Shown here piece by piece: positions 44,169 through 54,175 of a DNA stretch of 64,000 bases. A model generated the notes under the pieces. The model was not told the origin of the DNA, did not search any database, and saw nothing but the letters and a program-made list of their open reading frames with translations. The stretch lies in NCBI RefSeq assembly GCF_018390575.1, contig NZ_JAHBCJ010000005.1:1-64000 (forward strand). The letters are read 5' to 3'. The stretch is from Bhargavaea massiliensis (lineage in GTDB: Bacteria > Bacillota > Bacilli > Bacillales_A > Planococcaceae). Within the stretch, counting starts at the first letter, position 1, and each line of letters begins with the position of its first letter. Made by a program: the position numbers and the translations under genes.

Positions 44169-44615
44169 TTATTCGCTTGTCCATCTTGCGGTGAGAACAG
44201 GGATGATCTGCCGCACCTGATCTTCCAGTACGGACTGCTTCAGTTTCTTGTCCATGCTCTCAAGCGGAATGGACGGAATCCAGATCGCATCTCCGATGAT
44301 GCCTTCCCTGGACCAGGACGGATCTGTCGTCAGGTAGAATACATGCTTGAACGGCATGTCCGAGATTGAGGCTTCCCATTCAGCGGCCAGACGGCCCTTG
44401 TCGTTGCTGTCCGTGTAGCTGAACGGCGGAAACAGGACGATGCGTCCCTTGAACTGCCGCTCGATAAACGCGGAAAGATTCATGAGAAACTCCGCCGATG
44501 AAGCACTTTGCTTCATCGCGCCTCCGCTTCCGATATGGACGAGTGGAATGAGGGCGGTATCGATATATTCCTGCTGCTGCATATAAAGGTCAAGGTCATT
44601 CGCTGTCCAGTTCAT
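44169..44615 (-). CDS. DUF2487 family protein (YpiF-like)
   Basis: This 148-residue soluble protein has the family start MNWTANDLDLYMQQQEYIDT, where the ATG has GGAGGCG in front; the longer frame is unsupported. The function is unknown. It is just upstream of qcrA, as in B. subtilis. Confidence 0.8.
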   Translation of the reverse strand: MNWTANDLDLYMQQQEYIDTALIPLVHIGSGGAMKQSASSAEFLMNLSAFIERQFKGRIVLFPPFSYTDSNDKGRLAAEWEASISDMPFKHVFYLTTDPSWSREGIIGDAIWIPSIPLESMDKKLKQSVLEDQVRQIIPVLTARWTSE

Positions 44616-44675
44616 AGAAAAAACGCCTCCTAAAAGCTTCCATACCAACAACTCTTGCCTTCTTACTTTACCACA

Positions 44676-44712
44676 AGCAAAAGAAAAAGACTTCATCCGG
44701 GCAGATGAAGTC
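44676..44712 (-). terminator. Terminator after ypiB, overlapping its stop
   Basis: GACTTCATC (44689-44697) and GATGAAGTC (44704-44712) pair, followed on the minus strand by TTTTTCTTTT. Confidence 0.85.
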
Positions 44713-45265
44713 ACTTGGAGCCGATCTCCTTGAGTGATTGCAGCGTTTTGGAGAGGGCGAAAAATTTATCTTTGTCGTTTTGGTCAAGGGCTTCGTCAAT
44801 CTGTCGGAGAAGCTGCTCCTCCCGGAAGGCAAGGACACTTTCCTCGAGAAGCTGTTCAGCCTCACGGCGATCTTTGTCACTGATCTTGATGTATTCCGGT
44901 ACGTACGGATTGTCCTCCAGCACGGCTGCATACTCAGGACAAGCATGCCGGTTCGGGAAGTTAAGCTGAAGGTACATGTTCTCTTCCGGATGGAGCCTTA
45001 AGTCGTGGAACGACTTTTCCGCGTCCGCAGTCATCAGATTCCCTTTGTAAAAACGGAATGGGATGCCGTCCGAGTCGGTTGTGGACATGACCATCGCCCT
45101 CGGACAGTAGTGCGCCTCATCGACGAAACGCACATGATTAAGCAGCTGATCGTGGCTCAGGAGATAATTCAGGATCCAAACGCACTCCCGCCGTTTCAAA
45201 TGGTAGGTTTTCAGAAACCACCTGACAAACTCCTTTTTCTCGGCGACCGGGACTGACGCTGTCAC
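44711..45265 (-). CDS. ypiB: ReoY/YpiB family protein (UPF0302)
   Basis: This 184-residue protein has the family core WFLKTYHLKRRECVWILNYL, FVDEAHYCPRAM and MYLQLNFPNR. In Listeria, ReoY helps ClpCP degrade MurA and so tunes peptidoglycan synthesis; a similar role is inferred. The start is GTG with AAGGAGGGG. It follows ypiA. Confidence 0.85.
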   Translation of the reverse strand: MTASVPVAEKKEFVRWFLKTYHLKRRECVWILNYLLSHDQLLNHVRFVDEAHYCPRAMVMSTTDSDGIPFRFYKGNLMTADAEKSFHDLRLHPEENMYLQLNFPNRHACPEYAAVLEDNPYVPEYIKISDKDRREAEQLLEESVLAFREEQLLRQIDEALDQNDKDKFFALSKTLQSLKEIGSK

Positions 45266-45283
45266 ACCATCCCCTCCTTTCCC

Positions 45284-46537
45284 TTACATTTCCGTCTCCA
45301 GGAATGAAGACCATCTCGGATCGTCCGGCATGAGGACGGCGAGTTGCTTTATCAATTCGATGGCCTCTTCCCGTTTTCCTTCATCCAGCAGGAAAAGGGC
45401 AAATTTCTCAAGGAACTGCGGGTCTTCCCTGAAATCATTATATGCAAGCCGGTAAAATTCATATGCCTCTTTGTATTGTTCTTCACGCTCATGGGCAGCT
45501 GCCGCAAACGGATAAAGGGCCGGCCAGTCCCGCCCTTCCTCCCGGAGCTCCCCGGCCATCGCAATAATGTCTTCATTCCGCTCCTGATGATCGTACAGCG
45601 ACATGAGCGCATGGAGTGCGTCCATATACTCGGGGTCGAGCGCGATTGCCTCTTTGAAGTGGCTTTCGGCCTCTTCAGGACGGCCGGTTTTGAGCGCAAG
45701 CTTCCCGGCCGACAGATAAAGCTCCTTGTCGTACTTGTCCCGGGCAAGCCCTTCCTGAAGCGTCGCGTAGGCGGCTTCGTCCTCCCCTTCCATCATCTGT
45801 GCCTGGGCAAGCAGGGCATAGGCGGAAAAGTAGTCGGGGTCCATCGTTTTCAGCTCCACGAGTGTCTGGATGGCCACTCCGTACTGCTTGCTCTGATAAG
45901 CGGCGTATGCGTAGCCGAACAGAATATCGGGCGACCTCGCATCTTCCAGCGATTGCGCATAGTATGGCAGGGCTTCCTCAAATGCAGCTCCTGCTGCATA
46001 GGCTTCCGCGATCCGGTCGGAAAGCCGGACACCCGCCATTTCCTCCGTAGCCTGGCGGACCTCCTTGTAGAGCCTTGCCGCTTCCGCGTAGCGCCCGCCG
46101 TCAAGCAGCAGCTCGGCTTTCGCGAACTTCACTGCAGGCTCGTCGGGAAGGACCGTCTCGGCCTCTTCCACTTTCCTCAATGCGGCTTCGGCCATGCCGG
46201 CCATCTGGTAGTAGTCTGCGAGAACGAGAAGCGCCTGCGGATATTCTTCATCCTGCGGCCCAACCGCCGTCAGCAATAGGAGTGCGTCGTCTTCCTCACC
46301 GAGTTCGATGAGCACTTGTGCCCGGTCTATTTTCAGCTGCGCCTCTTCCGGCATCAGCGAAATCATGTCTTCATAGAGCGTGTCCGCTTCCTGGAGGAAC
46401 CCATACTCGGCAAGCAGTCCGGCTGCCATATAACGTGTCTCCATGTCAGGAGATGCTCCGATCTCAAGTATGAGCGATTCCGCTTTCTTGAATTCGCCCT
46501 CCAAAATATGTTGTTGAAGCTGTTCAATTGTCTCCAT
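45284..46537 (-). CDS. Tetratricopeptide repeat protein (YpiA-like)
   Basis: This 417-residue protein is made almost entirely of TPR-like helical pairs (for example AKAELLLDGGRYAEAARLYKEV, FGYAYAAYQSKQYGVAIQTL and KLALKTGRPEEAESHFKEAI). No signal peptide or catalytic domain is present, so a protein-interaction scaffold in the cytoplasm is likely. It precedes ypiB, as in B. subtilis. Confidence 0.88.
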   Translation of the reverse strand: METIEQLQQHILEGEFKKAESLILEIGASPDMETRYMAAGLLAEYGFLQEADTLYEDMISLMPEEAQLKIDRAQVLIELGEEDDALLLLTAVGPQDEEYPQALLVLADYYQMAGMAEAALRKVEEAETVLPDEPAVKFAKAELLLDGGRYAEAARLYKEVRQATEEMAGVRLSDRIAEAYAAGAAFEEALPYYAQSLEDARSPDILFGYAYAAYQSKQYGVAIQTLVELKTMDPDYFSAYALLAQAQMMEGEDEAAYATLQEGLARDKYDKELYLSAGKLALKTGRPEEAESHFKEAIALDPEYMDALHALMSLYDHQERNEDIIAMAGELREEGRDWPALYPFAAAAHEREEQYKEAYEFYRLAYNDFREDPQFLEKFALFLLDEGKREEAIELIKQLAVLMPDDPRWSSFLETEM

Positions 46538-46660
46538 CAGTATTCACCCGTCCCCGCCTTTTTCATACTTCAATGCTACTGGATGCACGGCTTCCTTCAC
46601 AAGAAAAAAGCCCCTCCAATGACGGACTTAAATAAAAACAAGGCAGGCTCCAGGCCCTCG

Positions 46661-46789
46661 CTTACCAAAACTGCGTTTTGGTCGCAGTAAGGGCTTTGCT
46701 TACCAAAACTTTGTTTTGGTCGCAGTAAGGGCGTTGCTTCTCAACGCTAACGCATTTGAGCACAGACGCCGTTTTCCTGACGGCGTCTG
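46661..46789. repeat. Tandem hairpin units upstream of ypiA
   Basis: A 38-base unit occurs twice in a row (starting 46661 and 46699). Each unit holds CTTACC, then AAAAC-x3-GTTTTGG, then TCGCAGTAAGGGC, giving a CCAAAAC/GTTTTGG stem inside a CTTAC/GTAAG pair. A separate perfect 10-bp hairpin (CAGACGCCGT/ACGGCGTCTG, 46763-46772 and 46780-46789) follows. The rest of the 540-base gap (46538-47081) holds no gene that I can support. Confidence 0.65.
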
Positions 46790-46974
46790 CTAGTCCGCGG
46801 GCGTTGCCTCTCGGGCATTCGATTCATTCAGCAAACATCCATGCAGAAGCGCAGTGTAAGGTCATTTTCCGGCAAAGAGTCAATGTCGAAAAGCAAGATC
46901 TTCTTCTGTAAGTATCAGCGTACGAAGTACTTCATGACCCATGCGGGCTTAGGCTAACACCACTCTCGCGGGAC

Positions 46975-47032
46975 AGAAAAGCCTCCCCGATTTCGCTTCG
47001 CATGAAGGAGATGCGCAGCATTTTCCGGGGAG
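46975..47032 (-). terminator. Terminator of the aro operon after aroA
   Basis: CTCCCCG (46983-46989) and CGGGGAG (47026-47032) pair, with an inner CGCAT/ATGCG stem. The minus strand continues GCTTTTCTG. Confidence 0.65.
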
Positions 47033-47081
47033 TCTCGGGCTTTTCGCTTCGAACAGCCATATATTGGCAGCCTCCGGGAAC

Positions 47082-48374
47082 TTAGTTTCCGCGGAGGTTA
47101 TTCAGGTGTTCGAAGAATTCCGGGTACGAGATCGCAATGCATCCGGGGCCCTGGAGTTCCACGGGGCCGTCCGCGACAAGTGCCGCTACCGCGGCCATCA
47201 TGCCAATGCGGTGGTCCCCCCTTGAGTCCAGGACAGCACCTGACAGTTTCGTCGGGCCGTTGATGATCATTCCGTCGTCTGTCGGGGTGATGTCTGCGCC
47301 GAGCTTGCCCAGTTCCTCCGCGACGGCCGCGATGCGGTCCGTCTCCTTGACCCGGAGCTCGGCAGCATCCCGTATCACGGTCGTGCCTTCAGCCTGGGTG
47401 GCCAGCAGGGCGATGACGGGGATTTCGTCGATCAGGCGCGGGATCAGGTCACCGCCGATCTCGGTCGCTTTTAACGAAGACGAGCGGATGGTGACGGTTC
47501 CCCGCAGCTCTGAATCATCCGAGTCGGACATATCCACCTCGAAATCGGCCCCCATCGCTTCAAGGACGTCAATCATGCCTGTACGCGTGGGATTCAAGCC
47601 GACGTTCCCGAGCACCACTTCACTGTCCGGCACAATCGCTGCCGCCGCGAGGAAGAAGGCTGCCGATGAGATGTCGCCGGGCACGTCCACATGGACCGGA
47701 ACGAGCTTCTGTCCGCCCTGCAGTGTGATGATGCCCTCCTCCGTCTGAACCTGCATCCCGAAGTTGCGCATCATCCTCTCCGTATGGTCACGGGATACTT
47801 CTTTCTCGCGGATGACCGAGGTGCCCTCCGCATGCATTGCGGCAAACAATATGGCCGACTTCACCTGGGCACTTGCGACAGGCATATCATAGTCGATCGG
47901 GCTGAGCGGGCCGCCGAGGACAGAAATCGGCGTAAACTGTGCCCCCTCGCGTCCTCGGATATCCGCCCCCATCTGCCGGAGCGGGCCCGTCACCCTTTTC
48001 ATCGGCCGGCGGGCAATCGACTCATCGCCCGCAATGACCGAATGGACGCGCGACCCGGCCAGGATGCCGAGCATCAGCCGTGTCGTCGTTCCTGAGTTTC
48101 CGGTGTAAAGAATATCCGCGGGCTCCTGCCATCCGTCAAGGCCCGGACTGTCGATCAGCAGTTCCGTTCCATTGCGGCTAATGTCCGCTCCAAGCAGACG
48201 GAAACATTCGATTGTGCGCAGGCAGTCCTCGCCCGGCAGGAAACCGGAAACCGTCGTGCGCCCCTTTGCCATTCCGCCGAACATGACCGCCCGGTGCGAG
48301 ATGGACTTGTCTCCCGGTACGGCGATTGTTCCTCGGAGCGGTGCCTGCGGGAAATTCAATGTCATCTTATCCAT
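47082..48374 (-). CDS. aroA: 3-phosphoshikimate 1-carboxyvinyltransferase
   Basis: This 430-residue EPSP synthase makes the step before chorismate. It shows GDKSISHRAVM, YTGNSGTTTRLMLGI, LRVKETDRI and DHRIGMM. AGGAGGG precedes the ATG. It ends the aro operon and is followed by a terminator. Confidence 0.96.
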   Translation of the reverse strand: MDKMTLNFPQAPLRGTIAVPGDKSISHRAVMFGGMAKGRTTVSGFLPGEDCLRTIECFRLLGADISRNGTELLIDSPGLDGWQEPADILYTGNSGTTTRLMLGILAGSRVHSVIAGDESIARRPMKRVTGPLRQMGADIRGREGAQFTPISVLGGPLSPIDYDMPVASAQVKSAILFAAMHAEGTSVIREKEVSRDHTERMMRNFGMQVQTEEGIITLQGGQKLVPVHVDVPGDISSAAFFLAAAAIVPDSEVVLGNVGLNPTRTGMIDVLEAMGADFEVDMSDSDDSELRGTVTIRSSSLKATEIGGDLIPRLIDEIPVIALLATQAEGTTVIRDAAELRVKETDRIAAVAEELGKLGADITPTDDGMIINGPTKLSGAVLDSRGDHRIGMMAAVAALVADGPVELQGPGCIAISYPEFFEHLNNLRGN

Positions 48375-48392
48375 TTGTTTCCCTCCTGCCCG

Positions 48393-49499
48393 TTAGGTAA
48401 TGTATATATCGTAATTTGTCCGGTCGCTCAGCAATATGCGGCCCTTTTCCCTGTCTTCCGTCGTCTGGAAGCTGACGACCATGATTCCGAAGACGTCTGC
48501 TCGGGATTCGACGATCCGCACGTTTGTGATCGAGATGCCCGCTTCTGCCAGGTAGCCGGCGATTTCGGAAATCGCCCCCGGGCTGTCCGGGATGTTGACG
48601 TTGAGGTCGAATGTCGTATACAGCGCGCCCTGCGATTTGGCCGGCAGTTGATCCCGGCAGGCTTTCGCTCCGCCGTAAAAGTCATGGATCGATTCGGCGT
48701 CGCCCGCCTCGATCATATCGCGGACAAGGTTCATCTCTTCCATCCACAAGTCGATCTGGCCGATCAGCTCATCCCTGTTCTGCAGCGTGATGTCGCGCCA
48801 CATAACCGGATCGGAAGAAGCGATCCGAGTAATGTCGCGGAACCCGCCTGCAGCCAGTTCACGCGTAAACGGCATATCTTCCGTCTCCTGTTCGAGCCGG
48901 CGGACAAGGGAGGCCGCGACAACATGCGGAAAGTGGCTGACGACGGCTGTCATGGCGTCATGCTCTTCGGCGGACACGACCGCCGTCTTCGCCTTTGTCA
49001 CCGACAGGAAAGCTTCCAGCTTCCTGACAGCCGGAGCATCCTCCCGGCCGGCAGGCGTCAGCAGATAATAGGCGTTTTCGAAAAGGTGCTCACGGGCCGC
49101 TCGCACGCCGCTTTTATGCGAGCCGGCCATCGGATGGCCCCCGATAAAGAAAGCACTGCCCCCTGAAAGCCGGCGGGCTTCTTCCATGATCCAAGTTTTC
49201 GTGCTTCCCGTATCTGAGAGAATGGCACCCTCTTTCAGATTCCAGCCGGCAGCAGCCTCTTTCAGCATCCGTACCGTCTCATTGACGGGCGTGGCGAAAA
49301 ATATGTAGTCACAGCCTTCGGCAGCCTCTGCAGCCGATCCGGCCGCATGGTGGATCACGCCGAGCGCCTGTGCTTCACGGAGCGTTGTCGCATCGGCATC
49401 GAAGCCGGTAACTGCAACATTTCCGTGGCGCTGGATCGCCAGGGCCAGTGATCCGCCAATCAGGCCGAGGCCGATAATAGCAGCTTTTAACTCAGACAA
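48393..49499 (-). CDS. tyrA: Prephenate dehydrogenase with ACT domain
   Basis: This 368-residue enzyme converts prephenate to 4-hydroxyphenylpyruvate for tyrosine. It has an N-terminal NAD site (IIGLGLIGGSLALAI), GGHPMAGSH and a C-terminal ACT domain (about 290-368, FDLNVNIPDSPGAISEI), which suggests feedback control by an amino acid. The start is TTG with GGGAG upstream. Confidence 0.94.
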   Translation of the reverse strand: MSELKAAIIGLGLIGGSLALAIQRHGNVAVTGFDADATTLREAQALGVIHHAAGSAAEAAEGCDYIFFATPVNETVRMLKEAAAGWNLKEGAILSDTGSTKTWIMEEARRLSGGSAFFIGGHPMAGSHKSGVRAAREHLFENAYYLLTPAGREDAPAVRKLEAFLSVTKAKTAVVSAEEHDAMTAVVSHFPHVVAASLVRRLEQETEDMPFTRELAAGGFRDITRIASSDPVMWRDITLQNRDELIGQIDLWMEEMNLVRDMIEAGDAESIHDFYGGAKACRDQLPAKSQGALYTTFDLNVNIPDSPGAISEIAGYLAEAGISITNVRIVESRADVFGIMVVSFQTTEDREKGRILLSDRTNYDIYIT

Positions 49500-49522
49500 A
49501 ACCCAACACTCCCATCAACTGC

Positions 49523-50626
49523 TTACGCTTCGGTCACTTTCTGTGCAAGCACTTCTTCAAGCGCGGCAAGCAAGCCCTCATTATCTTCGCGGGTCCCCAC
49601 GGTAATACGCACAAAGCCCGGTGTGCCGAGCTTGTCACCGCTCCGCACAATATATCCGCGCTTCAGCAGCTCATCCGCTGCAGCGTCGGCGCTTCCTTTC
49701 ACTTCCATGAGCACAAAGTTTGCTTCCGAACGGGGGCATGTCAGCCCATGCCTCTCCGCGAAACGGGCGTACTGTTCCTTGCCCGACTCGTTTTGCTGGC
49801 GGGTGCTTGCGATAAACGCCTCGTCGGCGAGTGCCAGGGCCGCAGCCTGCTGCCCCAGAACGTTCGTGTTGAACGGCGGGCGAACAGGATCAAGCTTTGT
49901 AATCACTTCTTCCCGGCCAATTGCATAGCCGACACGGAATGCGGCAAGTCCGTACGCCTTCGAGAACGTCCGGAGCACAAGGACATTCGGGAATTCTCCG
50001 ACCAGGTCAAGCGGATCGCCGTATGCCCGGTCAGTGACAAATTCATGGTAAGCATTGTCGACGATGACAAGTACATGCTCCGGAACCTTCCGTATGAATG
50101 TTTTTAGCTCCTCGTGGGGGATGATGCCTCCGGTCGGATTGTTGGGCGTGCATAGCCACACTATTGAAGTGTTTTTGTCGATCGCTTTCAGCATGCCGGC
50201 AAGGTCATGGCTAAAATCTTCCCGAAGCGGGACTTCCCTGATTTCAGCGCCCTGGACCCGGGCGTTGTGCCGATACTGGGGAAATGACGGCCATGGCATG
50301 ACCGTATTGTCGTTTTCGGACAGCAACGCACGGGAGAGAATGACGATCAGCTCATCCGACCCTCCCCCGAACAGGAGTTGACGCGGGCTGACGCCGAGCT
50401 TTGAAGACAGCGCCTCACGTAATTCCGTTGCATAGCCATCGGGATAAAGTGCGGTTTCGAGTCCCGAATCCGCGATGAATTGTTTGACTTTCCCGGAACA
50501 GCCGAACGGGTTTTCGTTTGAAGCGAGCTTGACAATTCGCTGCAGTCCGAATTCTTTCTGGACCTCACCGATCGTCTTGCCCGGCTCATACGCCCGCATG
50601 CCTTCCAGTCGGGGATTCCATCTCAT
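49523..50626 (-). CDS. hisC: Histidinol-phosphate aminotransferase
   Basis: This 367-residue PLP enzyme is for histidine and, in Bacillales, aromatic amino acid transamination. KLASNENPFG, CTPNNPTGGI and the lysine site RTFSKAYGLAAFRVGYAIG are clear. It overlaps aroH by 4 bases. In B. subtilis the trp genes sit just upstream; here they do not. Confidence 0.95.
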   Translation of the reverse strand: MRWNPRLEGMRAYEPGKTIGEVQKEFGLQRIVKLASNENPFGCSGKVKQFIADSGLETALYPDGYATELREALSSKLGVSPRQLLFGGGSDELIVILSRALLSENDNTVMPWPSFPQYRHNARVQGAEIREVPLREDFSHDLAGMLKAIDKNTSIVWLCTPNNPTGGIIPHEELKTFIRKVPEHVLVIVDNAYHEFVTDRAYGDPLDLVGEFPNVLVLRTFSKAYGLAAFRVGYAIGREEVITKLDPVRPPFNTNVLGQQAAALALADEAFIASTRQQNESGKEQYARFAERHGLTCPRSEANFVLMEVKGSADAAADELLKRGYIVRSGDKLGTPGFVRITVGTREDNEGLLAALEEVLAQKVTEA

Positions 50627-51015
50627 CTTGCTTCCTCCTTCTCGGCAGCCGCTCCGGCCAGATCCGGCCTCAGTCGGACAGCTTCATTTTTGTAGATATG
50701 CCTGATTTCCTGTTGCGTTTTTGTGGTGTTCGCATGCATCAGCAAGCGGATACAGAGCGGCAGCGAGCCGGGCACATCCATTTCGTGGGTGCACATGACC
50801 GGCACATACTCCCAGCCATCCATCGTCCTCACTGCCTTTGCCGGAAAGCCGGAGGAAATGTCTGTCGTGGTCGAGATGATCACCGAGACGATTTCTTCTG
50901 GCTCCAGTCCGTTCTGCTCCGCCATTTCTCGTGCCAGGGCGGCGGTCTCCTGCAAAATCTGCTGTTCTTCATCTGCCGTGATGCATGTCGCACCGCGGAT
51001 GCCCCTTACCATCAT
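50623..51015 (-). CDS. aroH: Chorismate mutase, AroH type
   Basis: This 130-residue monofunctional chorismate mutase trims chorismate to prephenate. RGIRGATCITADEEQQIL, the SVIISTTTDISSGFPAKA segment and VPVMCTHEMDVPGSL match the trimeric AroH fold. The ATG at 51015 overlaps the aroB stop. The upstream extension of the frame lies inside aroB. Confidence 0.95.
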   Translation of the reverse strand: MMVRGIRGATCITADEEQQILQETAALAREMAEQNGLEPEEIVSVIISTTTDISSGFPAKAVRTMDGWEYVPVMCTHEMDVPGSLPLCIRLLMHANTTKTQQEIRHIYKNEAVRLRPDLAGAAAEKEEAR

Positions 51016-52106
51016 TCCGCTTTCACCCCCGCGCGTATTCTGAACTCCCTGTCCGCAGCCTTGCAGTCCTCTTCTGTGACACGCCACACCTCCGGCGCGC
51101 CCGCTTCAGGAAGAAGGACGAAATGGAGATCGCCAAAGGAAGCCTTTTTGTCTTTTTTCATATAGCCTAATAATTCTTCGAACCGATAGTCCGCAATCTG
51201 TCTTAGCGGATAACCGTTCCTGGCGGCAAATGTCTGGAGGGCATCTGTGAGCTCCCTGCCCGCCCCCGCTTTCTGCTCGCTAAGGATCAGTGCATAGATC
51301 ATTCCGATCATGACGGCCTCGCCGTGCGTGATCCCTCCGTAGCCTGAGGCGGCCTCGACTGCGTGGCCGTAAGTATGGCCAAAGTTGAGATATTTGCGGA
51401 CGGACCCCTCCCGCTCATCCCGGCTGACGATATCCGCCTTTACACGGATGCCGCGGACGATGAGCCGGATCAGCTCCTCTTCGCTCAACCCGGCTAGTTC
51501 AAGTGTGTGGAGCATCTCCGGTGCATCATCCTTAGAAGAGATCAGCACATGCTTAACCGCTTCCGCCATGCCTGAGCGGACTTCACCTTGGGGCAGTGTA
51601 CGGAGAAGATCCGTGTCGTACAGGACAGCAACCGGCTGATGAAAGGCGCCTGTCATATTCTTGCCGCCGGGTAGGTTGATTGCAGTCTTGCCGCCGACGG
51701 AACTGTCGTGTGCCAAGATTGTCGTCGGACATTGGATAAATCGGATTCCCCGCATGTAAGAGGCCGCCGCATAACCGGCAAGGTCGCCGCATGCGCCGCC
51801 ACCGAAAGCAATCAGCACAGATTGCCTTGTGCACCCTTCTTCAAGGAGGAACTGCTGGGTGCGCCCGAACCAGTCGAGTGTCTTGCAGGACTCTCCTGCA
51901 GGCACATCCAGCCACGCCGCTCCTCTGCCATTCTCACCGAGCGCTTCGCGGAGACGGTCCCCATGAAGCGCGGCCACTTTCTCATCTGCGATGACGGCCA
52001 CCCGGTCGGCACCGGAAAGGTGGCTATGAAGCCGTTGGAGTGCACCCGGTCCCACCACCACATCGTAGCTGCGGTCCTGCGTGTCTACCCTGACTGTCTC
52101 CATCAT
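51012..52106 (-). CDS. aroB: 3-dehydroquinate synthase
   Basis: This 364-residue NAD-dependent, metal-binding enzyme performs the second shikimate step. GGGACGDLAGYAAASYMRG, DSSVGGKTAINLPGGKN and LNFGHTYGHAVEAAS are present. The ATGATG start overlaps the aroC stop, showing coupling. Confidence 0.96.
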   Translation of the reverse strand: MMETVRVDTQDRSYDVVVGPGALQRLHSHLSGADRVAVIADEKVAALHGDRLREALGENGRGAAWLDVPAGESCKTLDWFGRTQQFLLEEGCTRQSVLIAFGGGACGDLAGYAAASYMRGIRFIQCPTTILAHDSSVGGKTAINLPGGKNMTGAFHQPVAVLYDTDLLRTLPQGEVRSGMAEAVKHVLISSKDDAPEMLHTLELAGLSEEELIRLIVRGIRVKADIVSRDEREGSVRKYLNFGHTYGHAVEAASGYGGITHGEAVMIGMIYALILSEQKAGAGRELTDALQTFAARNGYPLRQIADYRFEELLGYMKKDKKASFGDLHFVLLPEAGAPEVWRVTEEDCKAADREFRIRAGVKAE

Positions 52107-53287
52107 CAGAACTCCCGCGCGTAAGCGAGGAATTCCCCGATGTTCTTTTTGAGCCCTTCGATGGTGTCACTATGGAACGTCTCGGAGATGGCTTTCGCCA
52201 CTTCCCATGCAACGACATGTTCTGCGACGACCGATGCCGCCGGCACCGCGCAGCTGTCGGAGCGCTCGATGCTCGCCTTGAACGGTTCTTTCGTATCGAT
52301 GTCGACACTTTCGAGCGGCTTATAAAGTGTCGGGATCGGCTTCATGACGCCGCGGACCACAATCGGCATGCCGGTTGTCATGCCGCCTTCGAAACCGCCG
52401 AGATTGTTCGTGCGGCGTCGGTAGCCGGCTTCCTCTGACCATTCAATTTCATCATGGACCTCACTGCCCGGCAGCCGTGCCATTTCAAAGCCAAGGCCGA
52501 ATTCGACGCCCTTGAACGCATTGATCGAAACGATCGCGCCCGCGATTTTCGAATCCAGCTTCCGGTCGTATTGAACATAACTGCCGACCCCCGGAGGGCA
52601 GCCATTAACAATGACTTCCACGACACCGCCGATCGAGTTGCCTGCCGCCTTCGCGTCATCGATCGCCTGCTTCATCTTCTCCGATGCTTCCGGATCGATG
52701 CAGTAGACATCATCCGCCGAAGCAATTTCGCGAATCTCATTGACTGTCTTGCCGTTGCGCAGGGTCATGTCGGCTTTTACTCCGCCAATTTCAGCAACAT
52801 GGGCAGTCACTTCAATGCCGAGTGCCTTGAGAAAGCTCTTGGCAACGGAACCTGCTGCAACCCTCATGGTCGTTTCACGGGCGGACGAGCGCTCAAGCAC
52901 ATTTCGGAGATCACGGTGGCCATACTTCATGCCGCCGACAAGGTCGGCATGTCCAGGACGCGGGCGCGTCACGCGGCGCTTGATGTCATCCGGGTCCACA
53001 TCCTCGGGAAGTGGCTCGATGCCCATGATCTTCGTCCAGTGCTTCCAGTCATCGTTCGTCACGGTCAGCGCAACCGGAGCACCGATCGTCTTGCCATGGC
53101 GTACACCCGCCGTGATCTCGACTGTGTCTTTCTCTATCTGCATCCGCCGGCCACGGCCGTATCCGCCCTGCCTTCTTGCAAGGTCACGGTTGACGGACTC
53201 CGCCGTCAGTTCAAGATTGGATGGCAGTCCTTCTATAATCGCGGTCAGCTGCGGACCGTGGGATTCACCCGCTGTCAAGTATCTCAT
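52106..53287 (-). CDS. aroC: Chorismate synthase
   Basis: This 393-residue FMN-dependent enzyme makes chorismate. The N-terminus [40 protein letters not shown] and [13 protein letters not shown] are clear. I chose the ATG at 53287, after GGGGGT, in agreement with the family start. It is the first gene of the aroC-aroB-aroH-hisC-tyrA-aroA run. B. subtilis calls it aroF. Confidence 0.96.
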   Translation of the reverse strand: MRYLTAGESHGPQLTAIIEGLPSNLELTAESVNRDLARRQGGYGRGRRMQIEKDTVEITAGVRHGKTIGAPVALTVTNDDWKHWTKIMGIEPLPEDVDPDDIKRRVTRPRPGHADLVGGMKYGHRDLRNVLERSSARETTMRVAAGSVAKSFLKALGIEVTAHVAEIGGVKADMTLRNGKTVNEIREIASADDVYCIDPEASEKMKQAIDDAKAAGNSIGGVVEVIVNGCPPGVGSYVQYDRKLDSKIAGAIVSINAFKGVEFGLGFEMARLPGSEVHDEIEWSEEAGYRRRTNNLGGFEGGMTTGMPIVVRGVMKPIPTLYKPLESVDIDTKEPFKASIERSDSCAVPAASVVAEHVVAWEVAKAISETFHSDTIEGLKKNIGEFLAYAREF

Positions 53288-53328
53288 TTTGCTACCCCCA
53301 GGCTCTAAATACATTTAATTTTCTTACC

Positions 53329-53334
53329 ACTATA
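53329..53334 (-). promoter_or_regulatory. Candidate -10 element of the aro operon
   Basis: On the minus strand TATAGT (53329-53334) lies about 42 bases before aroC; only a weak -35 (TGATTC, 53351-53356) is found. The 340-base gap 53288-53626 otherwise holds the ndk terminator and no gene; cheR, found here in B. subtilis, is absent. Confidence 0.45.
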
Positions 53335-53595
53335 ACACATCCCATCCGCCGAATCATTCGGATTTTTGCAGAAAAGATAAGGGTTCAACCCCTTCCCGAA
53401 AATGAAAACGCTCTCTTTTTAAATGGAGGCGGGGAGTTGATTTTCGCATGCACTTTATTTCCAAATCAGGACCTTTCATTTGCCGACGGACGTCACCTTA
53501 ATGTTCAAGTTGGTTCCTAAACACTCGGGGGCGGCTTGCTCAACACTCACCGCGATTCGCTCGAGTTTTGACCGGACCGAACGATTTACGGAAAT

Positions 53596-53618
53596 AAAAA
53601 AACCCGGCTTTCGCCGGG
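53596..53618 (-). terminator. Terminator of ndk
   Basis: CCCGGC (53603-53608) and GCCGGG (53613-53618) pair around TTTC; on the minus strand seven T follow. Confidence 0.85.
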
Positions 53619-53626
53619 CGCCGAGG

Positions 53627-54073
53627 TCAGTTGACCCAGTTGTTGATTTGCTTTTCGTAGGAAACGAGTTCTTCCTGGTTGAAGAACAGGTTGATTTCGC
53701 GCTCCGCGCTTTCGGGAGAGTCGGAACCATGGATGATGTTTTTGCCGACTGTGACTGCGTAGTCGCCGCGTACCGTACCTGGTGCAGATTCTTTAGGGTT
53801 GGTTGCACCCATCATGAGGCGTGCCGTCGAGATGACATTTTCGCCTTCCCAGACCATTGCAAAAACAGGACCGGATGTGATGAATTCAACGAGCTCGCCG
53901 AAGAACGGGCGCTCTTTGTGTTCACCGTAGTGCTGCTCTGCCAGTTCCTGAGGGATCTGCATCAGTTTTGCACCTGCGAGCTGGAAGCCTTTCTTTTCAA
54001 AGCGGCTGACGATTTCGCCGATCAGGTTCCGCTGGACGCCATCAGGCTTGACCATGAGAAATGTTTTTTCCAT
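53627..54073 (-). CDS. ndk: Nucleoside diphosphate kinase
   Basis: This 148-residue enzyme balances NTP pools. It has [15 protein letters not shown] and the active-site histidine in [16 protein letters not shown]. The ATG at 54073 is the family start; AAGGAG lies 11 bases upstream. It ends the hepS-menG-hepT-ndk run. Confidence 0.97.
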   Translation of the reverse strand: MEKTFLMVKPDGVQRNLIGEIVSRFEKKGFQLAGAKLMQIPQELAEQHYGEHKERPFFGELVEFITSGPVFAMVWEGENVISTARLMMGATNPKESAPGTVRGDYAVTVGKNIIHGSDSPESAEREINLFFNQEELVSYEKQINNWVN

Positions 54074-54175
54074 TTTCTTGTACACTCCTTATGAGTTGAG
54101 GGTGTGCGGCGATGCCGCCTTCAAAATGGTACCACTGCAACGGGCGCTCTTTCAACAAAAGATGCGCCCGTGCAA

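Noticed and set aside
53288-53626. Remnant of cheR between ndk and aroC
   Set aside because: No frame in this gap shows methyltransferase motifs; the gene is simply absent.
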